DNA of 64,000 nucleotides from Chondrus crispus. Lineage: Eukaryota; Rhodophyta; Florideophyceae; Gigartinales; Gigartinaceae. The stretch's first letter is position 1, and each line of letters opens with the position of its first letter. The position numbers were made by a program, and so were the translations under genes. The notes under the pieces were generated by a model. It saw only the letters and a program-made list of their open reading frames with translations, was not told the DNA's origin and searched no databases. The stretch is from NCBI RefSeq assembly GCF_000350225.1, contig NW_005178949.1, positions 73,949-137,948 on the forward strand, in the 5' to 3' direction. Positions 40,255 through 53,559 of this stretch are shown in pieces.

Positions 40255-41536
40255 AACTGAGCCAGATGTTGTGGTGCAGGGCTGTTGAAATTGAAAGAAC
40301 ATTTGGAGCCTGGTGTTATTTGTATTGGTGTCGGTTTTGATACATTTAGTGGAGGAGGAAGCCGGTTCAACGTCCAGCGAAGGTGAAAAAGATGTAGTTA
40401 CGACGCTGCCACGATGGCCAGTCGGGCATGACACGGGCGGACTTTGGGAGGTTAGGAGTGAGATGGGGTCGGGTTCTGCAAGCGGACGGTGTTTGGGAAA
40501 CGGGGGATGGAAAGAAAGGGCAGCAAAATGGGCTGGTCAGAGTGGTAGGTCAACCAAAATGTCCAGAAACAGGGCGATTGGAGCAATTTGAGAGTGTGAC
40601 GGCGGGATAATAGGCAATTGTCTGGCGGGAGCGTCTTGGGCTTGCCGCTCAATGTTAGTTGTAGTAAAGTGTTGTGGATTCGGAATGGAATTAATGGACG
40701 GCTCCATCTACGCTGGGTGACATATGTGACGAAGATATGGCGTGGCGCATCGGAGCAAGAGATTGGAGGAGCGAGAAAGGTCAATTGCATGAAAACATAG
40801 AAGCCATGTTTGGGTGCGACCGCGGAGGGGAGAGGACAAGCACGGGCTTGCCCAGAAACTACCACCTAGGTTCCGCCGGCTTATTCTAGACTACGCGAGC
40901 GACGTTCGCGTCTGCCTAGTACGGAGCCCCGCGGGTAGTGGTCGCGCGCAGCGAGCCGGATCCGCCTTCGCCCGTCTGTACTGGATCGCTACATAGTACC
41001 GCTCCGAGTCTTCGAGGCATCGATCTGCTCATACGCACGCGCGATCACCTCCGATCCCACTCTACCACGCTACCCGGGCTCGCCCGGTTCCGTTACCTGG
41101 TGGTGCTTCGTTTCCCCGTCTTCCGCCGATCCGGAGTCTCCGTCGAGCGGTGAGCAAACACCCTTCTCCGTGATTGTGTTTATGCTACAAGCAGACGGGG
41201 ATAGAACTTCGCCGGTGGATCTGGTACCAAACCCGTGCTTATACTTCTACCCATCCGCTGTCGATCGCCCTATTATTCAATATACAAGTTACTAATGTAT
41301 CTAAATATGTGGCAGTATCTACATAGGGGTTTAAACGATAAGCCCGTGCAAGTCACTCCAGGTTGTCCGGCTGTACACGTGCAGAGCTGTCCACGGGCGC
41401 AGACTTACATGTGAGCACGTGCGGGCTGTAAGTCCATTTGGGGGAGTGCATTCGTCGTTCCCGCAATTACATAGTCGCCCCTGCGATTGTACTAGCGCTA
41501 TGTGGATACCACAATCAACAGCGCTGCTTCAACGTT
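40255..41536. other. No gene; possible LTR-like GC-rich block
   Basis: Bases 40800-41280 are GC-rich within AT-rich DNA and lead to TGGTACCAAACCCGTGC near 41220, which could pass for a primer-binding site beside an LTR. No partner repeat exists in the window. Treated only as a possible isolated LTR fossil. No protein motif was seen in 40255-40800. Confidence 0.2.
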
Positions 41537-41590
41537 ATTCTTCCTTAATACATTTACAGTGATATCACTGTAAATGTATTGAGGAAGAAT
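41537..41590. repeat. 54-base near-perfect palindrome
   Basis: Two 27-base arms match with one mismatch and no loop; the centre is GATATC (41561-41566). Such a sequence can form a cruciform or an RNA hairpin. Confidence 0.9.
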
Positions 41591-41596
41591 GACCAA

Positions 41597-41644
41597 TTCC
41601 AAGACGTGTGGAAGCAATTCGAATTGCTTCCACATGTCTTGGAA
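41597..41644. repeat. 48-base near-perfect palindrome
   Basis: Two 24-base arms match with one mismatch and no loop; the centre is TTCGAA. It begins six bases after the first palindrome, and its sequence is unrelated to it. Confidence 0.9.
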
Positions 41645-42720
41645 CTTAAGCAGTTTCGATACCTCATTCCGCTTGCCATAACGGCACGAAAATCGCGTAG
41701 TTCTTCTTGACCATTCTTGGTTCAGGAATGGACATGAATGCCCTCTCGTAATCCATAAAAAATTCTACTCGCAGTAGTAGAAAAAGGCCATAGATATCAG
41801 GCATCTATTGCATATAAATCATATAGCAAAACTTCAAACAACTGAAAGTTTACCATAGCAACTCTTGCAATACTATCGTAATTGAGGTGTGAAGCTTCGT
41901 TTCCTGGTACCCTGAGTTGAGCACATAAACACATTAAAGACGCTTGCGTCGAAAGTTGGGGGAGGCACGAAATTTCCAAAACGTAAAGGAGGACTCCGAC
42001 TTTCTCTTGCTTCTTCTGCAGTCGCAAATTGCAGGCCATTGAAGCTTTGCCGAACGGCATTGGTACACAATAGGAAGGGGCCTGGACATTTGCCTTGGAA
42101 TGGGTGTGACAAAGGGGTCGTGACCACTTGACATCTCTTCAGAAACTATTCTTGTAGCAGAAACATAGTAGCAGTTGGTCTCTTTTTGTTGTATTCACCA
42201 TAGGCCTCGCACGGTCCATATTTCGAAATATTCCAGGGATATCTTGTGAGGGCTTTTGTTGCGCGTTCCATTGCCGAAACTGTATTTCGAGCTTACAGTG
42301 GCTCAATCGTGACCGGGTCACATCCAAGTCCCATACGCATCGGACAGAAAATGTAGTGAAGAGGTCACAAAGAGTCTTGCGCAAAAGGGCTTGCTTAAGT
42401 TGGGGAACAGCGAAAAGACGAGAATCTATACCCGTGATGTGGAAATGGCCGTGTTTCGGATGGCCGCAAGAAGCTCTCCCGCGTATGACGAGCTCCTACA
42501 TGTTCCGAAATTTTCCATACCTCATGGACTGCCATTGACCTTGACAGGAAGAAGCGTTTGGAAGTCAATGAAGATTTTGTCATTGTAATTGCAGTGCGGC
42601 CGTCTTTAATTTTTAACTTTACGAACTACTGAAATCCCAAACAATTAAGGACCGTTCCAAATGTATGGTGAAATTAAAATAATTTAGTTATAATCACACA
42701 TTTACTGCCATCCCGTCATA
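41645..42720. other. No gene seen
   Basis: AT-rich DNA with short frames only, none with a motif. Confidence 0.35.
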
Positions 42721-42722
42721 CA

Positions 42723-44010
42723 GTGCTTTCGAGATTGCATATAATTAAACAACACTCGATACCACTCCCCCACTTGGGAGTCCACACGCCAAAGCACGTG
42801 GTGAATATTACGAATGGACACTTTTCTGAAACTGGCAAGATTTGCGCTACGACCATTGCGCGAAGACGTTCGGCTTCTGCCGCGGCTGCGGCATTTTCCA
42901 TCGGATCGAAGAGTCTTATTGCTCCTGGCTGTGGACTATCTATTCCTTGTGATCCATGCGAATTCCATGACGTTATACGTGACCTCCCAGAAAATACTTT
43001 AACGCGTTTGCTTCGCATGCCACTGCAGTGCTTCTATGCGCTTGATGAGCAGCTTTCAATTCACCGCAATACGGCTCCAATGTGTCACAGAGATCTCCGA
43101 AACCTCTTCATTACTTTGCGATGGCTCGGTTGTGCTTCATATCTTGATCTGTCCACATTGATGAACATGATTGTGTTCTCAATTAATTATGCAATAGACA
43201 AGGTAATTACGCGCATAGATGAAGCCCTCGAACTTCAGTTCCTGTGTCACGACCAAAAAAGCTTGAGAAAGCTAGTGAAGGGGTTTCAGGTAATGGTCGC
43301 AGTCCGTTACAAGGTTGTTATGGCGCTCCAGATAGATTGGCTATCAAAATTCAAGAACTTTCTCGAAACGATGTTTCACATTCTTCTTCATACTTCAATC
43401 GCAAGGGCTTATGGGCAATCAACATGGAAGTATTCAGCAAAAGTTCTTATTGCTTTCGAAACATCTCAGTTGTCACCTCAGGGTCAAGTTATGACAACAT
43501 GGCTCTAACAATGAATGGGGTCGGAAAACTTCTCGGCAGGCAAAAGCGATGGACTGACTTCAGGCTACTGGATTACAGCTGACGATGCATATGCATGCAC
43601 CAATCAAATTCTGACCGCCTGGCCAGATCGCAATATAACATAAGCAAAAGACTGCGTTAATTTTTGGATGTCATTCGCACGTATTCATATCTAAGAAGAA
43701 TTTAGAATGCTTTTCGGTAGATGGGGAGTGTTGTGGAGATCTTTGCGCTTGCCTAGCGCTAAAATGAGCAGGTTTCACTGGTTTGTTGCAAGCTGCACAA
43801 TTTCATTACTGAAACTTCGGGGACAGGGAGCACTCCACCTTTAATTCAAGAAGATGGACTAGGTGGAACTTGTCACGCCAATCTGAAAGACGAATTTGAC
43901 ACTAGCGCAGAGCTCCACTGTCGCCGTCGCGATTTAAAGCAGGCTTCCTTGCGCGAAACATTCACAGCAGAGATCCCAAGTATGGGCCTCGTAAGGACAT
44001 CCCACTAAGA
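42723..44010 (+). pseudogene. Harbinger-like transposase relic, copy 3 (different lineage)
   Basis: The first frame (42723-43508) gives the N-terminal helical part (FHDVIRDLPENTLTRLLRMP, DLRNLFITLRWLGCASYLDLSTLM). A second frame (from about 43290) carries GCYGAPDRLAIKI, SSYFNRKGLWAINM and VTSGSSYDNMAL, corresponding to the first and second acidic regions. ITADDAYACTNQILTAWPD follows, then a distant CCKLHNFIT end near 43800. These are DDE_Tnp_4 landmarks in order. The wording differs from copies 1 and 2, so it is another lineage. It has at least four breaks and no ATG start. Confidence 0.65.
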
Positions 44011-45806
44011 CATAGACTTCAGGATTGCGGTCGATCTATTCGTTACTTACGCTCCCCATGCGTAGGCGATACATTTCGGTGCGTTCTTTCCCCATCGACT
44101 GGAGGTTGCGTCACTGTAATCTTGAGGCCTGCTCTCAAGATTTACTGGAGAGGAGACGGTATGCAACACACACTTGCTCTGCTCAAGGACATTTTCTATT
44201 TACTATCTGCTCCCGCCTTATTTAGAACACCCCTTCGATTGTCCATGTGCAGTAGGTGTAACGGCTCGCGATGGCTCTCAGCTCCACCCGTAGACCCTCG
44301 TCTATCGACTTTGCTGGACTCGAGCGTGATCGAGCAGAGGAAGAGCGATGTTGATTCCTCATCCTGGCATGGTGAGATCAGCACTTGTGAAATGATGAAA
44401 GCCACTCTCCGCGCGGGAGACCTCTGATATCTCCCTCAAAATAGTTTGCAAGCAGGGAGCACTATGCAATACGCAATGCATGCACAGTATAACTGGAGCG
44501 CCATTCGGGAAATCTGGAAATACGTCAGATTCACCCTGTTTCGACTTCTCATAGTTGTTACAAGATATCGTTTACCGACCTCCAAGCGGCTGCCACCTGC
44601 TCCTAGGAGCAAGGACTGGTGAGGCACTCAATCAGTGTTTCACCAATCCTTGAGTGCGGATGGTCACAGGGACCGAATCTGTCCGCCAAATCCCAAATAA
44701 CACCATCAATGGGTCTGGTTGAGAGAACGTCGCTAATGGGTCGTTGAACAGGTCACCAAATTCCATACTCCAAGGAACATGCAGTCCTCTGTCAAGTTTT
44801 GATCGCGATTCTGGCTGCTGGTGCAGACCAGCGACAGGGGTGCCATGGCGTGGATCTGCAATCACATGACGAGGCCTCGCCAATTCGCTTGGGGCTCAGT
44901 TAGGCTGCCCCTCTCGCGCCGTTAAGGATGCCTCTGGAACTCGGCTGACAGTTCCCTGCTCAGAGAACTCGTCCGCTAGCCCTGTTATTATTCTCAGCTG
45001 CGACATCACCCGCCTCTTCTAGTTCCATCACCAACCATCTCTTGGCTCCGTTCGTTGAGAGGCACCTTGTTTGCACGCCCGCTGTAATAAAAGCTGCGGA
45101 ACCGACATTGATTCAACAAGCTCAGCCTTGCTGCAGTCAGCGCCCAAGTTCTTTCCATATGGACATCTGCCATTTATGAGATGATAAACGACATTTTCAA
45201 AGCATTACTGCTATCAGGGCGACAGTACGTGCCTGTTTGGGGTGCTACGAGTTCGGGCTTGCTGTGATGCGGTGTGGTAAGGAAGCTATTGGCGACGATA
45301 CGGTACAGCCACAACGGCACTACCAGTGGTGCGGCAGAGCAAGGACTAGGGATGCAAGGGAATGATTGGAAAATCCACCTAGAAGCTTGCGAGGCATTGA
45401 AGTTAGTTGGCGGTACCCATGCGTGGGTGGTACTGACCGAATACTTGCGCGTTTTAATAGAGGGTTCATTTTTAGAACGTGAAGATTAAGATTTGCAGAG
45501 CGCAACCTCGGATTCTAGTTTTTCATGTTGGAGATACCACTACGACTGACATAACGTATCGACTATTGTATGCATCGCTGCAGAGGATTGTAGTGTATGG
45601 TACTCTGGATTCATATAGAAAAGATAATCCACTACGGAAATTGGTCACTGGTTGGAAAGCTGTGCTACATTTCCGGATGAATATCCCCTAGGCATTTGTT
45701 ACCAGCATCTGCATTTCTACAAGAAGGGACCTATGGTCTTATGTCTGTCGTTATGGATGAAACTCAGAACTGTTGTAGATAATGCTGAGTAGACTGTTTC
45801 TACACT
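44011..45806. other. No convincing gene
   Basis: Short frames only. A minus stretch around 44640-44880 (LHVPWSMEFGDLFNDPLATF) looks protein-like but is too short to place. Confidence 0.3.
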
Positions 45807-46264
45807 TGGTTATGGGCGAGGTAAGGGATGATCTGAAACGGAGTCTTCTGCTCGGACAGGTTTTTAGAGAAACGAAAACTTGTTTTCTTCACTGTGTTTC
45901 GGTCCCACACAAGGCTGGGCTTGACTGTGGAACGTAACAACTAAGTATATATCATGTAGCTTGGTAAACCTGCCAATAAATCCAAACTATCCTCTTTGTG
46001 GCTACAGGACGACATAAGGCAGCAAAAAGGCTAATCCTGGACCATAAAAACACAGAAGGCTATTGTGATCAGACGCCTGGGTCAATTGTTGCAAATGGTC
46101 GCAACACTGGTATAGAGCCACTCACAACAGATAGCGTATCCATTATTCAGCAAATCAAAAACACTACAGGCATAATTGGCCGTACTAACCATAATTTCTA
46201 GTGGAGTTAGAGACTTTATAAATCAGAGTGGGACACGAATCAAACATACTGATACATCAACTCA
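45807..46264 (-). repeat. 3' LTR of the copia fossil
   Basis: 458 bases, about 99% identical to 50845-51303. On the minus strand it runs TG...CA. Confidence 0.88.
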
Positions 46265-49200
46265 CGTTCGCAGCAAACTGCTCTAACAATTGAACACCCC
46301 CTTGCTGTGTCGGTGGCATGGTGTCGAAGTGGCAATTGCGAGGCTTTGGCGATGAAGTCCAAACATCTGCCGGGGCAATGGCTTTGTGTCAACGTCAGCG
46401 CACATTTCGTAAGTTAGACAGTAAACCAAACGAATAATTTATTTCTCCACCTGTTCTCCCGCAAAACTCCTTCGGATCGAGACATGTTTGGCGTGTCGCA
46501 CGCCTTCATCTCCCCAGCCTAACGCTCTCCGGTTGTCCTCTCGGACTGAAGTGGGCACTGCCTGTGTGCAATCCATTTCCATGAGCAGAGAGCGTATCCA
46601 AGCGATCAGCTTCGCGCCCTCAGACAGGGCAACAAACATCTCTTCTGTGGATTAGGGAGCGACAGTAGTTTGCTTGATTGACCTCCACGCTACAGTTGTG
46701 TCATGGAGTTGCAAAAGAACTCCAGTAGTGGATCCGCAGTCCTCTCTGTCTCCTGCCCAGTCTGCATCGCAACCGGCACTAAGTTGTTGGTCACCTGATG
46801 CTGAAATGAGCAAAGAAGAATATTTGTCCCTTGCACATACCTCAAAAATCTCTTCAGTGCAACCTATTGTGCGATGTTCGGTTTTGATGCGTACCGAAAC
46901 AGGATTGAAACTGCAGACGCAATACTGGGCCTCGTCCGAGTAGATGAAAACAGTACACATCCAAGTAGTTCTTGATACGAGCGTTGGTCAGCGTGTTTCC
47001 AAACCGAGTTTAATAATGCCTTTAGGGCGCCTTCAGCCATGGGATTGCTATCTGCTTTGCATTTTGACATCCCAAATCTCTGCAGAACATGTAAATTGTA
47101 GTTCTTCTGGGACTGGAGTGCTCTTTCACGTTCTCGAACAAACAAAACATCGGGAAATGACCCAAGCGCAATAAATGCCTTCACGTCCAGATGGTGATTG
47201 AGCTCTCACTTATATGCGAGTACTTCAGTACGCTTAGCCCCAACAAGAATGATGTCGTCCACGAAAGGCAATGTCGAGGTTGAGCCCCGGCGAAGAACAC
47301 ATCCATCAGACATGAACATGACAAACTTCATCTTTTGCATCACAGATTTCCATTTGTCTGGCCACAGTTTTGGTGCTTTCTTGAGACCGTACAACTCACT
47401 GCGACTTTTGAGCAGTTGTCCCCGTCCGCAAACCTGAAGGCCGTCTGTAGGTTTCACATACACATCGGAATCAATCTCTCTATGAAGAAACGCAGTGCGT
47501 ACATCAATTGGTTGGATTTCATACTCCCCTGAACGGGCACAGTTAAACAAGTGCGGATGGTTGTGAAGTCTACCACGGGAACAAAAGTCTGCTCAACTTC
47601 TCCCTGCAGATACTCTCGCACGACAAAGCGAGCCTTGTGTCTGATAATATTTCCGCTTTCATCATACTTGCGGTTGAAGACGAAGCGAGTTGGTAAAGGC
47701 TTCACGCCTGCCGGTTTATCGACTTTGCATGTCTCGTGCTGGCGAAGGGAATCAAGTTCAGAATAGACTGCTGCTCTCCAATCGGCTGCGTCATGCTGTA
47801 TAAAAGCTTCCTTGATCGTTGAGAGTACCATGGGCCTGTCAGTAGTCATGGCCAAGGCTCTAGTCAACTTCACCAAAGTTGGCTTGAAGAAAGCGGGAGA
47901 CCTGTGTTCTCTCCGTGCATACCGCGGTTCAGCAGTCGGAGCAGACACTTCTCCACTTCCATGGTCAACATTTTCCACATCATGACAAGTGTCTGGCAAT
48001 TCCAGGGGCTGGCTGATGGAGGGTAGTGTGTGAGCTTCCCTTGAATCTCGGCAATCATCTCCACGTCCTCCTCTGAGCCGGCTTCGCCCGAACGTGGGAC
48101 AAGGGGTGTGGAGCGGTCTGGTACATACCGATTGGGTATTGTGCGGTCTTGTGGTGAAAAGTGGATTGCATTTCGATCTGGACCCGGTTTTCCTTCAGTT
48201 CCGGTCACCGTTTTATGAGCAGATTCATCTCATTCCTGTGTAAGGGCGAATCCTGGAACCTGGTTCTCTACAAAAATCACGTCACGAGACACCACAGCAA
48301 TGTTCTGTTCGGGAAGCCAATATTGTAATGTTTGTTCTTTAGACAGGGAATGACTATTCCCTTAATCGACTTAGCATCTAGCTCCGTTCTCTTTTCCTTT
48401 GGGACACAGTACCATGCAGGACAGCCGAAAACACGAACGTAACTCACGTCAGGCTTCCGTCCACTCATCAATTCGAAGGATGAGAGTCCTAGGTCACTAG
48501 GACAGAACAGAATGATCCGAACTCGTGCCACATGCACGACAGCTTCCGCCCAAAAAAGCTTTGGAGGTGATACATGTTCGATCATGGTTCGGGCGCACTC
48601 AACACAAGTGCGATTCACATTTTCAGCCATACCATTAAGGTTTGGGGAGTACAGTGGTGACATGGTGTGCTAAATACCCTTCACAGAAGGTTAGTCTTTG
48701 AGTGCAATAAATTCCCCGCCATGGTCACTCCGCACTCTCTTTATCACACAGCTGAAATTTCTCTCAAGCCATGCCAAGTACAACTTGAAGTGTTTCAACA
48801 CGTTACTCTTCCGAACAATCGGTACTGTCGCAATGTTCCCAATGCACTCGTCGACGAACGAGACAAATTATCGACATCCTGAGAATGTGGCAACGGACAT
48901 CGGACCACACACATCTATGTGGATCACTGCACAAGACTCCTCTGATCTGTGTTTGCGCACATGCAGACTTTTCCTTGTCTGCTTTCCCTTAATGCAGCTT
49001 GTGCATGGCTCTCGGCTGTTTAAACGATCACTTGTAGACATTCCAATGACAGCACCATGAGATAGCAATTGGTTTATGTGAGTGAAGTTTGCATGAACGA
49101 GACATGCATGCCACAACCGAAATTTTGTGCTGCTGGAACTTGGAGACGATGGAAGTCTACTCACAAGATGAGAGGATTCAGGCACATGAACAGTGACATT

Positions 49201-50844
49201 GTTGGCCGATAAAGACCACGGATACACGCAACGTGCAATAAGATTGTACACTCCCTCATACTTGACTCCTTCGAAATGCATGAATCCATCATACATTCCC
49301 GTGCACATAGAACCACCGAAGTTGATAATGTAGCCATTACCGCACAATCTTGAACAAGATATCATATTTGAAAGCAAATCCGGGACGAATAGAACATCAT
49401 AAAGGACAAGAGATGGTTCAATTTCTTCGCCAAACGTTCTCAGAGTAGTCTGCAAGAACAGGGAGCCTGACTGATTCGCAATGACGTAGTTACCATCCCC
49501 CAAAGCAATTTACAGGGGCCCAATTCGCTTTAAGTCCACAAACAGATTCTCACACCACACCATGTGGTCGGATGCTCCCGAATCCAACAAAATGTTCTCT
49601 TGTCACGGCCTCCTTCTGAATTGACCAAAGAGCATTTACTTTACTCTCGATCTGAGTATTATCAGCGTGTTTTCCCTCTTTACAGAGGGCGCTGCTGTCC
49701 GAACTTCCGACAGGCGGTTGTGAATCGGCTGACGACTGTGTTTCTCTATCACACGAACGGACCATAAGCATCTTTGCCTTTTCGATTGTACTAGATTGGC
49801 TTGAGCACTAACATCCAAATCGTCTGCGAAAGAGACCGTAAATGTTCGCCATCCCTTGTTTGGGAATTTCGAGCAATATGACCGAGTTTACCGCAAGCAT
49901 AGCATCGGCGCTTTTCATGCTTGTATGTCTCACGCCTCTTCTAGCGATTTTGTCGTTTACCTCGGTAGCTCTTCCAGCCACTAGCTGTAAGGCAGTAGCA
50001 GAGTCACCGCTCTTGGTAAACTTTCCTGTTCTTCCAGAGCGCAACAATTGGTCATCATGCTCCTGCCGCAACATAGCCGTTGCCGGTTCTCAGTCAAGTT
50101 TTTCTAGCAAAGTCTGGAGCGACGCAATTGTGTGACCAAAGGATGACTGGTTCTTGTCACCAAATGATGCCATTAGCATAGCAATTTGAAAGTTCTCTGC
50201 AATCTCGCTTATTATTGCTGCCAATCGATTAAAGATCTCCTCAAATGCATCGACGTAGTCCTGCATAGACTGGCCCTTGTAGTTCACTCGGGATATTCGT
50301 GTCTGAAGCTGTACCCTTGTTGCTGTGTTGGACACGGCGTATCGGTCTTTCGAACGAGCCCAACTCTTGAAGCGATTCAATCGCTTAGGGATAAGTTATC
50401 CGTTGCAGTCAGACCCAGTCAAAGTGGTCTGTCACCAAGGCCCTGAACTAAGATAGCCCGTGCCATGGCAACTTGCTTCACAACACTCTCCTCGATGGCA
50501 TCTCCGTCGGTGAACACATCACTCTCAACCATCAAAAGAACTTCATAAGCGGCCTGTGCGGCCTCGATCGTCGCGCACCAAACGGAGAAATTCTCCCCCG
50601 GCGTCCCGTAGAACTTGTAAATCCTCTTACTCTCCTCCACAGCGATCAGAGATACAGTACTTTCCTGTGGTTTCGACTGACATTAGCACACAACTGATGT
50701 TTGCAACCGAGGATGCACACCAAGACAGCTCCAGAAAATCCAACAGGAAACAGCGCGGTAGCACAAAGCAATATCCCGCGCTCAGAAACGCAATGACAAG
50801 TTTCGGAGAACTACCAGCGGGCAATGGCTGGGCCCATAACCACT

Positions 50845-51303
50845 TGGTTATGGGCGAGGTAAGGGATGATCTGAAACGGAGTCTTCTGCTCGGACAGGTT
50901 TTTAGAGAAACGAAAACTTGTTTTCTTCACTGTGTTTCGGTCCCACACAAGGCTGGGCTTGACTGTGGAACGTAACAACTAAGTATATATCATGTAGCTT
51001 GGTAAACCTGCCAATAAATCCAAACTATCCTCTTTGTGGCTACAGGACGACATAAGGCAGCAAAAAGGCTAATCCTGGACCATAAAAACACAGAAGGCTA
51101 TTGTGATCAGACGCCTGGGTCAATTGTTGTAAATGGTCGCAACACTGGTATAGAGCCACTCACAACAGATAGCGTATCCATTATTCAGCAAATCAAAAAC
51201 ACTACAGGACATAATTGGCCGTACTAACCACAATTTCTAGTGGAGTTAGAGACTTTATAAATCAGAGTGGGACACGAATCAAACATACTGATACATCAAC
51301 TCA
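50845..51303 (-). repeat. 5' LTR of the copia fossil
   Basis: 459 bases. Just inside it on the minus strand stands TGGTTATGGGCCCA, a probable primer-binding site. Confidence 0.88.
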
Positions 51304-52142
51304 CGTTCTAGTCAAACTTCTCTTGCAATTCAACATCTAAAACCACAAAGAACCGTGCTATACGACATTTAGAATTAGGATAAATAGTGTTGCAGTCCAC
51401 AGACACGAAGAGAATAGCGCATCGATCATCTCAATCATCTCCACATCGTAAACTTGTTCTCAAATAGTTCATTCATCGCGAGACATGAGGCGTCATTCGT
51501 TAAAGGTCCAGATTTGTGCAGGATTTTTTTCCCGTGTATGACCAGTCAGGTTCTAACAAGTCAACGAACCCCTACCATGCAATATACGTCATACAATCAC
51601 CATACATCTGGAACGACCCTAAAGCAGTTACAGAATATTGATGCCCTTTTTCTATCCCGCAATGTCAACTGCTGACAACACCCTACCTTTTCAGGCTATC
51701 AGGAGATGTGCATATTTTGGGCTGATCGTGCAAAACAAAACTTGTATAGACGTTACGTGTGGCGAAATCGACCCGACGTTTGCGCATCATCGCGATAGTT
51801 CAAACGGCATAAGCTCCGGACACAGGTCGCTGACGTAGTTTGGTCGTGGCTTATTGAAAAGGTGAGATTTTGTGCTACAGATTGGTGCCAGTTTTTTCGC
51901 TTTCGCGACGCCAATATATTTTTTGTAGGCGCTGATAGTTGTTTTTTCGTCCGTGCACTAACCTGAGGTTTTCTGCTACCTCCAACACGTTGGCACCATG
52001 AAAGTGCAATATAAGTGTCACACATTTGCGTTGCCCACATACTGGTGTACTGTGAGTGTTCGAGCGTCCATGCTGACTGACCTTTACTCGCAGTGATGCC
52101 TATGCGAGGTGGCGTTGGGGGCGATTTGACCAACCTCGAAAG
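51304..52142. other. No gene seen
   Basis: AT-rich flank of the copia fossil. Short frames only. Confidence 0.35.
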
Positions 52143-53559
52143 CTAGAGCCTAGCGAGGCTGACTTGCATTCCCGCTGCGATTCTTCCACATCGACGTTCT
52201 CTGCCGTATGGTGGAGCTCCAGAGCCGGGCCCGAGCCGGAGCTCAGCTTCTAGTTTTGTGCCTGATAGCAAGATGTAGCTGATCCAATTCGGAACCTTGA
52301 GTAGAGGCTCATCACTCGTTACGGGCAATGCTTTGATAATACCCACTCCGAGCTCCAGTTGCTCATCATGAGGTTGATTCACATACTTGTTCACGCCGCA
52401 GTCATTGATGCCTAAAGCTCCAGGGCCCTCCGGTGGCCCTTCAAAAGAATCTGCCTTAACAGCATCCAGAAAAACGGACAGCACATAAATATACATAGCA
52501 AGCGCCTTTTGGTAACAGGTTTGCGTAGTACACATAATTGCAGGAGCCATATTGAAGAAAAACTTATTCGCAACTGATGTTTGGCCAGCTCGAGACAGCA
52601 GTTGAATGACAGAGCACGGTACTATCAGCTCCAGAAGGAAATTCTGGAGATACATACGAGCATTGTCGTGCTCCTCGGACAACTTCAGCATACTTTTTCG
52701 AATGGCTCGCCCAATCTCAAAGGACCTCGGAGTATCCTCCTTGGTCACTCGTATCTTAGAGCCAGCATCAATCAGACTCCTCTGCACCATCTCAGTCGCG
52801 TTATCAGATCTCTTCATCTCATCTTGCAGTACTGGATCCTCAACCTTGACACTCTTCACACAGCAATGACGATTGCCACCTTTGATGTGTCAAGAACTCG
52901 TCGATTCTTCCGCAGGTTCCTCACATCTATCCAATTGTTGCAGCACCACTTCGATAGCCCAGCTCGACCGTCTGCAATGAGGTATTCAAATATAGCATCT
53001 TCCATGATCTTCTTGAGAGCGAGAATGGCGCCCACTTTCAGATCGTGGAAACCCGCGGCGCCTGGGAGGGGAAACAACGCAGGACTATCGCCACGCCCAT
53101 TTCGACCTATAAACTCGTCCCAAAAGATTGTGAAGACTAGATAATCGCCGCTCGCGGTGATTAACTTCGAAGGAGATTGAGCAGCTAGATCTCCACATCC
53201 CGTATGACCGCCGTTGCGTTTGACGCTTTGCAGTCGCAAAGTCTTGCGACAATAACTTGACTGTTAGAAGCGGGCTTGGCATCTAGACTCTTCATCATGA
53301 GATTTAGATAAGAGGGCTGCGGGCAATCAGGAGTATCCACATCTGCAATAAGCGAGCTTCGATGTTCCCATATCTGACCGAGTGTAATTTCACTAAAGGG
53401 GACGAGAACGGGGTGATCTGCATCGGGAACGTAGTTGTAGTGCAATAAGGGATTGCACAAGGGCGTGAAGGGAGAAGAAACTAAGTTGGAATGTGAATAC
53501 TGTAGTCCGGGATTGGAGGACACACGTGTGAATATTTGCACTGTTTTTATTTTTATCAT
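52143..53559 (-). pseudogene. Unrecognised long coding tract in three frames
   Basis: Three adjoining minus frames (53559-53185, 53239-52856, 52859-52143) together span about 1.4 kb with protein-like composition. Notable stretches are PFSEITLGQIWEHR, FTIFWDEFIGRNGRGD, PALFPLPGAAGFHDLKVG and MAPAIMCTTQTCYQKALAMY. The frames overlap end to end, as expected for one gene with two frameshifts or short introns. No splice signals are clear. I recognise no family; it may be a host gene or an unknown mobile-element protein. Confidence 0.4.

Larger units (their letters stand above)
45807..51303 (-). mobile_element. Ty1/copia LTR retrotransposon, fossil
   Basis: A full-length 5.5 kb copia-type element on the minus strand between two LTRs of about 458 bases. 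In order from its 5' side: gag (about 50.64-50.1 kb) with a zinc-knuckle-like region near 49.9 kb, protease/pre-integrase region (49.5-48.9 kb), integrase (48.9-48.3 kb), reverse transcriptase (48.0-46.9 kb) and RNase H (to about 46.44 kb). Integrase before RT identifies Ty1/copia. The coding region is broken in many places, roughly ten. The LTRs differ at about three positions, so the insertion is young despite the decay. No matching target duplication was seen. Confidence 0.85.

Noticed and set aside
40800-41280. Solo LTR
   Set aside because: Only composition and a primer-site-like word support it; no second copy or target duplication is visible.
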